This document shows, one piece after another, positions 6,791-16,832 of a stretch of DNA of 58,567 nucleotides; positions within the stretch are counted from its first letter, which is position 1, and every line of letters starts with the position of its first letter. Source of the DNA: Saprospiraceae bacterium (GTDB lineage: Bacteria > Bacteroidota > Bacteroidia > Chitinophagales > Saprospiraceae); the NCBI GenBank assembly GCA_019638385.1, contig JAHBTW010000025.1, forward strand, positions 1 through 58,567. Direction: 5' to 3'. The notes under the pieces were generated by a model. It worked only from the letters and a program-made list of their open reading frames with translations, made no database searches and was not told where the DNA came from. The position numbers and the translations under genes are program-made.

Positions 6791-7766
6791 AAAACTCCTC
6801 ATCCAGCGTAAACACCTGCTTGTCCCGCTCCGTCATCACGCCGGCTTTCTGGTAGTCGCCTACGCGTTTTTCGAAGAAATTGGTTTTGCCTTGCAGGGAA
6901 ATCAGGTCCATCCAGGGGAAGGGATTTTCGGCGTTGTATTCTTTCGGCAGGCCCAGCGCGCCGAGCAGCCGGTCGGCTACAAACTCGATATAGGTACACA
7001 TCATGTCGGCGTTCATGCCGATGAGCTTCACGGGAATGGCGTCCGACACAAATTCTTTTTCTATGCTCACAGCGTCCACGATGATGTCGCGTACGATCTT
7101 CGGATCGAGTTTGTTTTTCAAATGCTCGTTGTACAGCAGGCAGGCGAAATCGCAGTGCATGCCTTCATCGCGGGAGATGAGTTCATTGGAAAAAGTAAGC
7201 CCCGGCATGAGGCCGCGCTTTTTGAGCCAAAAGATGGAGCAAAAGGAACCGGAGAAAAAGATACCCTCCACGGCCGCAAAAGCGATGAGGCGTTCGGCGA
7301 AACCGCCGTTTTCGATCCAGCGCAGTGCCCAGTCGGCCTTTTTCTTCACACAATCCATGTGTTCGATGGCGCGCAGCAGGTAGTCTTTTTCTTTCTGGTC
7401 CTTGATGTAAGTATCAATAAGTAAGGAGTACGTTTCGGAGTGAATGTTCTCCATCATAATCTGAAAACCGTAGAAAAACTTCGCCTCAGTGTATTGTACC
7501 TCGTTGACGAAATTCAGCGCTAAATTTTCATTGACGATGCCGTCGCTTGCAGCAAAAAAGGCAAGCACATGTTTGATGAAGTGCCGCTCATCGTCGTTGA
7601 GTTTGTGGTTCCAGTCCGTCTGATCGGCGGACAAGTCTATTTCCTCTGCCGTCCAAAAATTGGCTTCCGATTTTTTGTAGAAGGCCCAGATGTCGTTGTG
7701 CTCAATGGGGAAGAGTACAAAACGGTTGGGATTTTCCTTCAGGATCGGTTCGATTTCGATATTCAT
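6789..7766 (-). CDS. nrdB: Ribonucleoside-diphosphate reductase, beta subunit (class Ia)
   Basis: The 325-aa di-iron/tyrosyl-radical subunit of ribonucleotide reductase. Metal ligands can be read in order: D44 (AEEID), E106 and H109 (ENIHSETY), E167 (AAVEGIFF), E201 and H204 (DEGMH). The radical tyrosine is Y113, four residues after H109. The sequence resembles the eukaryotic R2 type (FWTAEEIDLS, FFYGFQ, the tail FTLDEEF) more than the enterobacterial one. The acidic-aromatic tail is the part that docks on the large subunit. It is the first gene of the nrdB-nrdA pair. Four DnaA-box-like sequences lie 70-155 bases upstream of the start, a plausible route for coupling expression to replication initiation. 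Confidence 0.97.
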   Translation of the reverse strand: MNIEIEPILKENPNRFVLFPIEHNDIWAFYKKSEANFWTAEEIDLSADQTDWNHKLNDDERHFIKHVLAFFAASDGIVNENLALNFVNEVQYTEAKFFYGFQIMMENIHSETYSLLIDTYIKDQKEKDYLLRAIEHMDCVKKKADWALRWIENGGFAERLIAFAAVEGIFFSGSFCSIFWLKKRGLMPGLTFSNELISRDEGMHCDFACLLYNEHLKNKLDPKIVRDIIVDAVSIEKEFVSDAIPVKLIGMNADMMCTYIEFVADRLLGALGLPKEYNAENPFPWMDLISLQGKTNFFEKRVGDYQKAGVMTERDKQVFTLDEEF

Positions 7767-7835
7767 TACGAGTTTCTGTTTTTCTCAATTGCGGACTGCT
7801 AAATTAGATGGAGAAAACAGATTTTCAACTCCAAG

Positions 7836-7921
7836 TTATTCACATGCTGTGGATAACTATCGCAAGTTTTTGATTTTCAATAGCTATTTGTTGTGAGTTG
7901 ATTTTTCCACAGTGTGGATAA
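7836..7921. promoter_or_regulatory. Four DnaA-box-like sites in two inverted pairs upstream of nrdB
   Basis: TTATTCACA (7836-7844) faces TGTGGATAA (7848-7856), and TTTTCCACA (7903-7911) faces TGTGGATAA (7913-7921). Two match the consensus TTATCCACA exactly on the opposite strand and two differ by one base. The surrounding DNA is AT-rich. In E. coli, DnaA boxes upstream of nrdAB modulate its expression; a similar role is inferred here. An origin of replication is the alternative. The rest of 7767-8004 holds no gene. Confidence 0.6.
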
Positions 7922-8004
7922 CTTTTTGTGAAATGGAATTAACAATGTACTCTATATAATTTCAATCTGAAACCAATAAGTTTAACCCATTGAAAAACAA
8001 GGTA

Positions 8005-8036
8005 TAAAAAAAGAGCGCAAGACCGAAGCCTTGCGC
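8005..8036 (-). terminator. Rho-independent terminator of the 16-repeat protein gene
   Basis: On the minus strand a 7-bp stem, GCGCAAG/CTTGCGC (8036-8030 with 8021-8015), around a loop containing TTCG is followed by a CTC and seven T. It lies about 40 bases past the stop at 8076, after another short hairpin. Confidence 0.8.
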
Positions 8037-8049
8037 CCTTTCGTGTGCT

Positions 8050-8075
8050 GTGCCCTGAGCGGAGTCGAAGGGCAC
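8050..8075. repeat. Dispersed palindromic element abutting a stop codon
   Basis: An inverted repeat GTGCCCT/AGGGCAC with a 12-base loop reading GAGCGGAGTCGA. The core CCTGAGCGGAGTCGAAGG is, from general knowledge, a dispersed sequence met in many bacterial genomes. Here it touches the last base of the 16-repeat gene. Confidence 0.55.
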
Positions 8076-11000
8076 TTACATGCTCTTCTTAACTACGCGC
8101 ACGGTGGCGGTAGCGTCCGCACTGCTGATGTGAACGGTATAGATACCGTCCTCTAAGCGGTTGATATCGAGTTCCATTTGGCGGAAGCCCTCCAATTTTT
8201 CGGTTCTGTATTCCTGACGGGTGCGGCCCGTGGCGTCAATAATCCGAATGAGAGCATTGGCGCCCTGCTTGGACTCCGACCACAGGTTCAGCATCACGCG
8301 GTCAATGGCCGGGTTGGGATGCACGGTGGCGCGCAGAGCGGTTGTCGTGCCGTCGCCGGTCAGCGGCGTTGCGTCGAGGATGATTATTTGCACGAAGTTC
8401 TCCGACAATGCCGAGCATCCGGTTGCAGACACCAAGCTGCCGACGGGTACGCCGATTACATCCGGTTGGTCGCCGAAGTAAGCAAATCCCCAGATGCGCA
8501 GTTCGTCCACATCCTGACCCTCAAAGTCAAAGGAATCACTGTCGAGGTATTCCAGAATTGTATTCTGAGCATCGGTGAGAATATACACATACGGAATGGC
8601 CGGGATACCGGTGTTCACAAAGGTAAATACATCCGGGTTGCCGTCATTGGCTTCTATTTCCAACTCCGTGTCGCCTTCATCCGTGCCTACAAATCCGCCG
8701 TCAGCCGTTGTGCCGATAACGGAGATGAAGTTGTCCGACAAGTCGAAGCAATCATCTGACAGGTCGGCGGTGTTCAGGTTGGTACCGATGGTTACCGTGT
8801 AGTTGCCGGTGAAGGCGATTCCGTAGATGCGATATTCGCCCAATCCCGCGCCTTCAAAGTCAATGGAGTTACCGCCGAGGTCGGGGATGAATACTAAGCC
8901 GGCAGCGTTTGCTACCACATAACGGTAATTGCTGCTCGGGCTGCTCGTTTCTACTTCTACCAGATCGCTAACGCCGTCATTGGGGCAGAACAGGATTTCT
9001 GTAAGACCCTGATTGGCGTTCAGGATACCGCCGATGATCGGCTCCGTAAGGTGTACAACAATGAAATTGCCGGAGATTTCGAGGCAACTCGTACCGAGGT
9101 CTATACTGAGGATATTGTCCACATCATTCAACATACCGGTGTAGGATACGCCCCATATCCGGTAAGTGCCCTCCGGGATACCGCTGAAGTCAAACACACC
9201 GGCATCCGATGAAGTAATGATTTCGCCGAACTCATCGGTGAGGTAATACCGGTAAGCAACCAAAGAAGTGCTGGTGGTAATGGCCGTTACAAACGGATCG
9301 TCAACACCCTGGCAAATCTGTATTTCCGTCTCCAGATCAGTCGTAGAGACAATGCCTCCGGACGGGATATCCCGGATGACGGTGATGTAGTTGTCGGAGA
9401 GCGAAAAACACTCGTCGGAGAGCGTCGTAGTAGTTACGGTATCGCCGAAGTTGCCGGTAAAATTGCCGGTAAAGCTCACACCCCAAACGCGGGTAATGCC
9501 GATGCCTGCAATGTCGAAATTGAAAGAATTGCCAGGCAGGAAACCGACGATGGCATTGTTTTCATTGGTCAACAAATAGGCGTAGGTGGCATTGGGCGCA
9601 TTGGACGTATTGAAGAACGTAATGATATCGGGCGTTCCGTCGGCCGGGCAGGTGTAGAACGTGGTTTCCTGGGTGTCTGTGAAAACCGTACCGCTGTTTA
9701 TCCGCACGTTGTTGATTTCAATAAAATTGTCGGAGAAGTCAAAACAGCCCGTAGCGGCCAGGATGGGGCCGAAAATGCTGTCGCCCGGGAAAAGCTGGAA
9801 TATACCGGTGTAAGACAACCCATGTATGCGGAAGATGCCCTCAATGGCATTTTCAAAATCGAAGTCCGACTGCGTAGTGAACCCGATGAGGTAGTTGTTC
9901 TCATCTGTGATGAGATACAAGTATGGAGCACTGGAGGCGCCTACCACATTGAAATCAATGAGGTCGCTGATGCCGTCGCCGGCGCAACGGAGGTACTCCG
10001 TAATGCCGTCAGCCGTAACGAGGAGACCTCCCTGCGGATCGGCGCGATATACGGTAATGAAGTTGAGCGACAAATCGAAGCAGTCATCGGTGAGCGCTAT
10101 GGCGCCGGCGTCATCGCCGATTTCTGCGAGCACGTTGCCGGTGAAGGCAAGCCCCCAAACCCGGACGGTATCCACACCGAGGGTTTCAAAATCAAAGCTG
10201 TTGCCATTGGCAAACGCGAGGATGATGTTGTTTTGATCGGTGATGACATACACATAATTGCCCCGGAAATCCGAATCGGTTTCAAAGAAAATATCGTCTG
10301 TCGGATCACCGGCACATACCGTGATTTCGGTTTGACCACCCTCAATAAACACTTTACCGCCGTCGGGCTGCTGCCGCAGCACGACGAGAAAGTTGTCACT
10401 GAGCTGAGAGCACTCCGAGGTCCAATCACCGGTAGCATCGTCTCCGGGAGCAGCCAGGTATTCGCCGGCATAAGAAAGCCCCCAAACGCGCAACTCTGGC
10501 AGGTCAGTTTGGTCAAAGTCGTATTCCCCGTTTTCTACAATATCTATGATGACATTGTCGGTGTCGGTGATGAGGAAGAGATACGGCAGAATAGAACCGG
10601 AGTTGGTGAAAAATTGCAGAATGTCTTCGATGCCGTTATCAGGGCAAATCACAACAGGATCAGTCACGCCTTCAAAAGCAATGATTCCTCCTTCGGGCGA
10701 ACCGGCAATAAGGGGGATGAAATTGTTGGATAAGCCAAAGCAGCCGTCGGAAAGCGCGGTGGTAGCTGCGTCATCGCCGAGTTGAGCCAGTAAGTTGCCA
10801 CTGTAGGCCAATCCCCAGATGCGGAGGTTGCCCTGCACCAGGTCATCTTCAAATCCGAAAGGCTGTGCGCCGGGTATATCAACGATGAGATTGTCTTCGT
10901 CGGTGATGATAAAAATGTAGTTGCCGGATGAAAAGCCCGTTGTGTTGAAATCAACAGGCGGCGTTCCCTGATCGTCGCCGATGCAGATAGAAATAAACGA

Positions 11001-13775
11001 ACGGCCGTCGGCAATGCTGATTTCGCCGCCGACAGTTGCATCCACTCTTACTTCGATGTAGTTGGCCGAAAGGCCGAAGCAATCGGAAGCCAATATGTCT
11101 GTACCGGCTGACAGGCCGGCCTCTGCCACGAGGTCGCCGGTGTAGCCCAATCCCCAGATGCGGTAGTTTCCGGGAGCAAAATCATCAAAATCAAAAGCGG
11201 CATTGTCGGATACATCTAAGATCAGGTTGTCTTCAGTGGTCAACAACCAGGTGTAGTCGGCTCCCGGGTCGTTGGCCGTGCTGATTACTTGCGCTACATC
11301 GGGCAGGCCGTCGGCAGCACATGCGAGGTAGGAGATGCCGCCGGAGAGCAGCGACACAACACCGCCGTCAACAGAATTCACATTGACTTGTATGAAGTTG
11401 TCGGACAGCGAGAAACAGCGGTCGGAGAGATCGGTCGTTGCAGCGTTATCGCCTGCATTCACGGTCAGATCACCGGTATAAGACAAGCCCCATATCCGGT
11501 AAGTGCCGGCGCCGAAGCTTTCGAAATCTGTGAAATTCAAAGGTGTGACCACCAATACCGTGTTATTGGCGTCGGTAACGAGGAATGTAAAATTGCCGAT
11601 TCCCTGCGTGGAGGAAAGATAGATGGCGAAGTCAGAAAAACCGTCACCGCTGCAAAATGTCAATTCCGTTTCTCCGGTAGATGTTTGAACAACGCCTCCT
11701 GAAACGGCCTCCAATTCCAGCAACACGAAGTTGGTGGAGAGGTCGAAGCACTCGTCTGAAAGTTCTACGTCCGCAGCGTTATCGCCTACTTCAGCCGTCA
11801 CGTTGCCCGTGTAAGAAAGCCCCCAAACGCGCACCGTTCCGGCAGCAAAGTCGTCAAAGTCTATGTCGGGAGAAGTGGAGATAAACAGGATGACATTGTC
11901 TTCATCGGTTACCACATAAGCGTAGTTAGGCACAAACCCGGAGTTGTTTTGGAAAGATAAAACAGCAGGTACTCCGTCATTTACACACAGGCGGGCAAAA
12001 ACCTCGCCGTTGGAAATAGAGACGTTGCCGCCTCTGGTTCTCCGGCGATCCACGGTCACAAAGTTTTCAGAAAGATCGAAGCACTCGTCCGAAAGCGGTC
12101 CTGCGGCGGCATTGTCGCCTACCTGAACGATGAGGTTGCCGCTGTACGAAAGCCCCCACACACGGGCGATACCCACGCTGGAGCCTTCAAAATCAACCAC
12201 ACCGGATGGGGAAAAAGCAATGATATCATTGTTGGCATCCGTAACGACAAAGACGTAGTTGGCAGCAGTAGAGGTGGTTATGAAGGTAAGCACATCCGCT
12301 TCGCCGTCGCCGGTGCATACATTAATACTCAGCGAGCCGTCGGCTAAGGAAACTGAGCCGCCGTCGGTGAAAATCAAGGTGAAATCAATGAAGTTTTCAG
12401 AAAGACCGGCGCATTCCAATTCTTGCAGCAATTCGCTGATGTCCTGCCCCACCTGAACGGGGAGCGTGCCGGTGTAGGAAAGCCCCCAAACGCGCACCGT
12501 TCCGGCAGCAAAGCCGTCGAAATCAATATCACCTGTGGAAGAAATAGCCAGCACGCGGTTGGCATCGTCGGTTGCCACCAACACAAAAGGTCCGCCGCTC
12601 GCGCCGGTAGAAGTGAACTGAACAAGGTCGGCTTCGCCGTCGCCTACGCAAAGCGTGGTAGCAGTACTGCCGTCAATTTCTATGGTTCCGCCTTTTACGT
12701 TCCGCACGATGAGCGATACAAAGTTGTCGGAGAGGTCAAAGCAAGCATCGGTCAGTTCAACCGCTCCTGCATCGTCGCCGATCTGCGCGGTAATATTGCC
12801 GCCGTACGACAAGCCCCATATCCGGTAGCTTCCCGGGTTCAGGTTGGCCGGGTCAATCGTGTTGCCGGGCAGGAGTGCCAGTATGATGTTGTTCGGATCA
12901 GTGAGCACAAACACATAATTGGCGGAGGAGGCCGTTTGAGAAGCCAAGTCTACGATCGTGATATCCGTACTTTGACAAAACAACACTGCATTGTCGCCCT
13001 GAACGGTGCTGACTGTGCCGCCGTCGGCATCGCCGCGTACCACTTCTACAAAGTTGGAAGACAAGCCGAAACATTGGGAAGACAATACCGTTGAGGTAAT
13101 ATCAGCTCCCGGAACGGCCGTCAGCGGGCCGGCATGCGCCACTCCCCATACCCGGTAAGTGCCGGCAGGAATTGTGCCGAAGTCAAAAGAGGTGCCCGTA
13201 GCGGTTGCCACAATGATGTCGCCTGCAGTCGTAACCACAAACGAGTAACCGGCGGGCTGAAAGGTAGTGGAGGTGAAATCAAGCACGCTGCTGCCGGTGT
13301 TATCCACGCAGGCGAATGTGCTGCTTGCCCCCTGCGCCGTGCTGACGATTCCTCCCGAAGGGTTGATGCTGTTCACGGTGACGAAATTGGCCGTCAGCCC
13401 GGAACAGATGCCGCCCAATTGTACTTCGGTAGCGATCTGGCCGGGCTGGGCAATGATGCCGCCCAAATAGGAGAAAGCCCACACCCGGAGCGTTCCCAGT
13501 GGAAAGCCTTCCAGGTTGATGATGTTGCTGGAACTGACAGCGAGAATAACGTTGTTCTCATCCGTTACCAAATAACCGAACGGCATGGCCGCCGGAGAGG
13601 TCTTGAATCGAAAAATATCCGGGAGTGCATCCCCCTGACAAATACCGATGGTGGTATCGCCGGATCGCGTGCTCACCATGGCATTCTGGATACAGGCGCC
13701 GCCCGATTGGGCGAAAGCTCCTGTAAAACCGGCCATAAGCAACCACAATAACGGTAGTACTTTTTTCAGGATCAT
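8076..13775 (-). CDS. Giant T9SS type A surface protein with 16 tandem ~110-aa repeats
   Basis: A 1,899-aa secreted protein. The start is placed at the ATG at 13775 because it gives a clean signal peptide (MILKKVLPLLWLLMAGFTGAFAQ); an in-frame ATG lies 14 codons upstream. Sixteen repeats of about 110 residues follow. Each has a Y-x-F/Y-V/L-V/I-T-D-x-N-N strand, an FDF turn, the signature R-V/I-W-G-L-S-Y-T-G, then LSDxCFDLSxNF and a glycine pair (GGxVS). Nearly every unit has two cysteines, one after the GG turn (C-x-G-D-G) and one in CFDLS, suggesting one disulfide per unit. The last ~85 residues are a type A sorting domain (HPNPAIDRVMLNL ... GIYTVHI ... VRVVKKS). Likely a stalk-like adhesin or surface-layer component; function is inferred only from architecture. 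Confidence 0.85.
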   Translation of the reverse strand: MILKKVLPLLWLLMAGFTGAFAQSGGACIQNAMVSTRSGDTTIGICQGDALPDIFRFKTSPAAMPFGYLVTDENNVILAVSSSNIINLEGFPLGTLRVWAFSYLGGIIAQPGQIATEVQLGGICSGLTANFVTVNSINPSGGIVSTAQGASSTFACVDNTGSSVLDFTSTTFQPAGYSFVVTTAGDIIVATATGTSFDFGTIPAGTYRVWGVAHAGPLTAVPGADITSTVLSSQCFGLSSNFVEVVRGDADGGTVSTVQGDNAVLFCQSTDITIVDLASQTASSANYVFVLTDPNNIILALLPGNTIDPANLNPGSYRIWGLSYGGNITAQIGDDAGAVELTDACFDLSDNFVSLIVRNVKGGTIEIDGSTATTLCVGDGEADLVQFTSTGASGGPFVLVATDDANRVLAISSTGDIDFDGFAAGTVRVWGLSYTGTLPVQVGQDISELLQELECAGLSENFIDFTLIFTDGGSVSLADGSLSINVCTGDGEADVLTFITTSTAANYVFVVTDANNDIIAFSPSGVVDFEGSSVGIARVWGLSYSGNLIVQVGDNAAAGPLSDECFDLSENFVTVDRRRTRGGNVSISNGEVFARLCVNDGVPAVLSFQNNSGFVPNYAYVVTDEDNVILFISTSPDIDFDDFAAGTVRVWGLSYTGNVTAEVGDNAADVELSDECFDLSTNFVLLELEAVSGGVVQTSTGETELTFCSGDGFSDFAIYLSSTQGIGNFTFLVTDANNTVLVVTPLNFTDFESFGAGTYRIWGLSYTGDLTVNAGDNAATTDLSDRCFSLSDNFIQVNVNSVDGGVVSLLSGGISYLACAADGLPDVAQVISTANDPGADYTWLLTTEDNLILDVSDNAAFDFDDFAPGNYRIWGLGYTGDLVAEAGLSAGTDILASDCFGLSANYIEVRVDATVGGEISIADGRSFISICIGDDQGTPPVDFNTTGFSSGNYIFIITDEDNLIVDIPGAQPFGFEDDLVQGNLRIWGLAYSGNLLAQLGDDAATTALSDGCFGLSNNFIPLIAGSPEGGIIAFEGVTDPVVICPDNGIEDILQFFTNSGSILPYLFLITDTDNVIIDIVENGEYDFDQTDLPELRVWGLSYAGEYLAAPGDDATGDWTSECSQLSDNFLVVLRQQPDGGKVFIEGGQTEITVCAGDPTDDIFFETDSDFRGNYVYVITDQNNIILAFANGNSFDFETLGVDTVRVWGLAFTGNVLAEIGDDAGAIALTDDCFDLSLNFITVYRADPQGGLLVTADGITEYLRCAGDGISDLIDFNVVGASSAPYLYLITDENNYLIGFTTQSDFDFENAIEGIFRIHGLSYTGIFQLFPGDSIFGPILAATGCFDFSDNFIEINNVRINSGTVFTDTQETTFYTCPADGTPDIITFFNTSNAPNATYAYLLTNENNAIVGFLPGNSFNFDIAGIGITRVWGVSFTGNFTGNFGDTVTTTTLSDECFSLSDNYITVIRDIPSGGIVSTTDLETEIQICQGVDDPFVTAITTSTSLVAYRYYLTDEFGEIITSSDAGVFDFSGIPEGTYRIWGVSYTGMLNDVDNILSIDLGTSCLEISGNFIVVHLTEPIIGGILNANQGLTEILFCPNDGVSDLVEVETSSPSSNYRYVVANAAGLVFIPDLGGNSIDFEGAGLGEYRIYGIAFTGNYTVTIGTNLNTADLSDDCFDLSDNFISVIGTTADGGFVGTDEGDTELEIEANDGNPDVFTFVNTGIPAIPYVYILTDAQNTILEYLDSDSFDFEGQDVDELRIWGFAYFGDQPDVIGVPVGSLVSATGCSALSENFVQIIILDATPLTGDGTTTALRATVHPNPAIDRVMLNLWSESKQGANALIRIIDATGRTRQEYRTEKLEGFRQMELDINRLEDGIYTVHISSADATATVRVVKKSM

Positions 13776-14129
13776 GGAAAGTGAGTTTTTATTGGAAAAT
13801 TGAAATATTGAATACAATGTTGGAACAACCCCGACATGCGGATTGTAAATGGAAGATGATAGCCATCAAGCGTTGGGAAGGAAGGTTTCGGGAGGAAAGA
13901 GGGGGACCGTCCTTGGGATGTCACCTGATTTGAATTCACGTTCACGGATTACGGCACGAAATTAATAAGATTTTTCTCTATATGCCATTTCCGGTGTCGC
14001 ATTTTTTTATCTTTTGACATTTTTTTTTCCCGATCTCCAATTTTTAATAACTTTGGGCAAAATCCATCAAGAAAGCCTCCCGGATAATCGGGCAACTCAT
14101 CTTCTGCTCTCGAAAAAAAAATTCCGACT
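13776..14129. other. Divergent intergenic region between two surface-protein genes
   Basis: About 350 bases with no open frame of note. It must contain the promoters of the 16-repeat gene (minus) and of the choice-of-anchor-L gene (plus). The only element I can point to is the -7 motif at 14048-14055. Long T-runs lie at 14001-14028. Confidence 0.5.
14048..14055 (+). promoter_or_regulatory. Bacteroidota -7 element (TAACTTTG)
   Basis: Matches TAnnTTTG and lies 75 bases before the start of the 14130 gene. No well-spaced TTG -33 element is present. Confidence 0.45.
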
Positions 14130-16826
14130 ATGGCTTGGAGTTGGCGTCTTTCTGTATTGGGTGTTTACTTGTCGCTTGCGGGTATTGCAGTAGGGGTATA
14201 TGCGCCCGCAGACCTCTCCCCGGCTTCTCCGCCTCCTCCCAACGGCGTGATTTCCACTTCCGGCCAATACACGGTTGAACAGTTGGTGCGCAACATCTTT
14301 GTGCGCGACGGATGCGACAACATCTCCAACATACGCGCCATAGGTCCGGCCGCCGGCATCGGTTTTTTTGAAAACGGACTGGCTTCGATCGGTGTGGACA
14401 GGGGCATCATTCTCGCCACCGGCCCTATAAGCAATGCTTCCGGGCCGAATAATTTCACCGACAAAAGCGGCAGCTACAATTATTCCGGCGGCGACCCCGA
14501 TCTGGACATCCTTTCCGGCGCTACCGTAAGAGACCGCATAGGTCTGGAATTCGATTTTGTGCCATTAGATTCATTCGTCACCTTCCGCTATGTTTTTGCC
14601 AGCGAAGAATATTGCGAATTTGTGGGAAGCGTATATAATGACGTGTTTGGTTTTTTCATCAGCGGGCCGGGCATCAGCGGCCCTTTCTCCAACAACTCGC
14701 GCAACATTGCACTCATTCCCGGCAGCAACAGCTTTGTGTCTATCAACTCTGTAAACCACTTGCAAAACGAAGGCTACTTTGTACGCAATGATCTGCCCGC
14801 CGATGCGCTGCAATGCAACATGCCGCCTCACACTTCTCCCTATTTGCCCTACATACAATACGACGGCTTTACCCGACAATTGACCGCGAGCCTCAAGCTC
14901 ATCCCTTGCGAAACCTATCACTTGCGGCTCGTGGTAGCCGATGTGGGCGACAATTTTTACGATTCTGCGGTATTCCTGGAAGCTGAAAGTTTCAACATCG
15001 GAGGGGCGGTAACCGTATCGGGGCATGCTGCGGGCGGCGGCGCACCCATTGCCAAAGAAGGCTGCGGCGACGGCTATTTCCAGTTTCGGCGCGTGGACAC
15101 CGAAAATCGCAACACACCCATCACGGTACGCTATGTCGTTTCTACCGCATTATCTACGGCCGTAGAAGGCGAAGATTTTGCGCCGCTGCCGGGTATCGTT
15201 ACCATCCCGGCCGGGCAGACCTCCGTGAATGTGCCCGTGAATGCCATCAACGATCAAATCCCGGAACCGATAGAGCGCTTAGTCATTGAGTTGGATATCC
15301 CCTGCGCCTGTTACACCGATACGGCCTTGTTATATATTATGGATAGCCCGCCCGTATTCGTCCATTTGCCCGATGCGGGTGTGTGCAACGATGAGCCGGC
15401 CCAATTGCAAGCTGCCGCAAGCGGCGGCACGCCGGGTTTTACGTATCGCTGGAGCACCGGCGCTACCGGGCCGGGACTGACCGTGACGCCTGCCTCGCCC
15501 ACATATTATAGCGTGACAGTGTACGACGCTTGCGGCAATAGCGCCGCCGATACCGCGTTCGTTGACATTACCACGCCTCCGGAGGCTTTTTTGAGCGGGG
15601 ATGCCGAAATCTGCGAAGGGGATTCGGCTTTCCTGCAAGTTGTTTTTTCCGGCACGCCGCCTTGGGAAATCATCTTGTCGGTAGATGATGAATGGCAGCC
15701 TCCCATTACGGGCATTACCGCCAATCCGTACCCGCTGCCGGCCACGCTCGGCGGGCATTACCGGATTGAGCGCCTCCGCGATGCATATTGCAACGGACCG
15801 GGATTCGGAGAAGGACACGTTAACCTCCTCCGCATACAGGCCGATGTGCAGACCGTGCCGGTAAGTTGCTTCGGGTTTTCAGACGGCAGTATCAGCGCTG
15901 CCATTAGTCAGGGCCTGCCGCCGTACCAATTCTTTTGGAGTCACGGGATAGGAAGTACGCTGAACCCGCAAAATCTTCCGGCAGGTATTTATTATTTAGA
16001 CATCACCGATGCCCAGGGTTGCCGCAAGGTAGTGCCGATAGAAGTGGAGGAGCCGCAGCCCTTGAGCGATGTGGTGTTTTCCTGCGAAGACCTCTCTACG
16101 CCGGGATTTGCCTTCAGCGCTACCGGCGGGCGGCCACCTTATATATATGATGCAGACGGTTCCGGTTTTTCGGATTTCACTATTTTCAATCGCCTCCAAC
16201 CCGGCGAGCGCTATCAGTTGCGCATCCGCGATGCCTCCGGGTGTTTGTACGAACAGGATTGGCTCATGCCGGCGTTGTACCGGAACATGGTGGAATTGCC
16301 CGCCACGCTGCGCCTGCGCCTGGGCGAAGATGCGGAATTGAATCCCATGCTGCACATTCCGCAGTCCCTGATTGCCGCTGTGCGTTGGGTGCCCGCCGAG
16401 GGGCTGAGTTGCGTAGATTGTCTGAACCCCACCTTGACAGCACTGAATAGCATGACCTATACCATCCGAATTATTGACGTTTTCGGGTGTACCGGCGAAG
16501 CCTCGGTAGAGGTGATAGTAGATCCTGCCGCCGATATTTTTGTGCCGAATGCTTTTTCGCCCAACGGCGACGGCAACAACGATCGCTTAATCGTTTTTGC
16601 CAATATGCTGCAAGTGCGTGAGATCGTCTCTTTTCAGGTGTTCGACCGTTGGGGCGCGCAGCTATTCAAAGCCACCGATATTCCACCCAATGAGGATGCA
16701 TTCGGCTGGGACGGCACGGCAAAGGGCCGCCCGCTCGATCCCGGCGTGTATGTGTATGTGGTACAGGTGGAACTGGCCAACGGGCAGTTGTACTCCGTCT
16801 CCGGGGAAGCTGTGTTGTTGCGGTGA
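14130..16826 (+). CDS. Choice-of-anchor L / Calx-beta surface protein, T9SS type B
   Basis: An 898-aa secreted protein. The signal peptide is residues 1-25 (ending GVYA). Residues ~38-290 resemble the choice-of-anchor L family (VEQLVRNIFV..., a long beta region with FRYVFASEEYCEFVGSVYNDVFGFF, then Y.LRLVVADVGD). A Calx-beta module follows at ~305-390 (TPITVRYVVS, IPAGQTSVNVPV, PEPIERLVIEL). Next come PKD/SprB-like beta modules with paired cysteines (GGTPGFTYRWSTGAT, FSDGSISAAISQGLPPYQFFWSHG). The last ~90 residues are the type B (CHU_C-like) sorting domain: VPNAFSPNGDGNNDRL, FDRWGAQLF, GWDGTAKG, GVYVYVVQV. It is expected to be exported by T9SS and held at the surface. It stands alone, convergent with the Rrf2 gene across a heptad-type repeat. 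Confidence 0.9.
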   Translation: MAWSWRLSVLGVYLSLAGIAVGVYAPADLSPASPPPPNGVISTSGQYTVEQLVRNIFVRDGCDNISNIRAIGPAAGIGFFENGLASIGVDRGIILATGPISNASGPNNFTDKSGSYNYSGGDPDLDILSGATVRDRIGLEFDFVPLDSFVTFRYVFASEEYCEFVGSVYNDVFGFFISGPGISGPFSNNSRNIALIPGSNSFVSINSVNHLQNEGYFVRNDLPADALQCNMPPHTSPYLPYIQYDGFTRQLTASLKLIPCETYHLRLVVADVGDNFYDSAVFLEAESFNIGGAVTVSGHAAGGGAPIAKEGCGDGYFQFRRVDTENRNTPITVRYVVSTALSTAVEGEDFAPLPGIVTIPAGQTSVNVPVNAINDQIPEPIERLVIELDIPCACYTDTALLYIMDSPPVFVHLPDAGVCNDEPAQLQAAASGGTPGFTYRWSTGATGPGLTVTPASPTYYSVTVYDACGNSAADTAFVDITTPPEAFLSGDAEICEGDSAFLQVVFSGTPPWEIILSVDDEWQPPITGITANPYPLPATLGGHYRIERLRDAYCNGPGFGEGHVNLLRIQADVQTVPVSCFGFSDGSISAAISQGLPPYQFFWSHGIGSTLNPQNLPAGIYYLDITDAQGCRKVVPIEVEEPQPLSDVVFSCEDLSTPGFAFSATGGRPPYIYDADGSGFSDFTIFNRLQPGERYQLRIRDASGCLYEQDWLMPALYRNMVELPATLRLRLGEDAELNPMLHIPQSLIAAVRWVPAEGLSCVDCLNPTLTALNSMTYTIRIIDVFGCTGEASVEVIVDPAADIFVPNAFSPNGDGNNDRLIVFANMLQVREIVSFQVFDRWGAQLFKATDIPPNEDAFGWDGTAKGRPLDPGVYVYVVQVELANGQLYSVSGEAVLLR

Positions 16827-16832
16827 GGTAAA

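Noticed and set aside
9822..10733. Long plus-strand frames opposite the 16-repeat gene
   Set aside because: They mirror the repeats of the real gene, showing the same periodicity, and lack starts or signals of their own.
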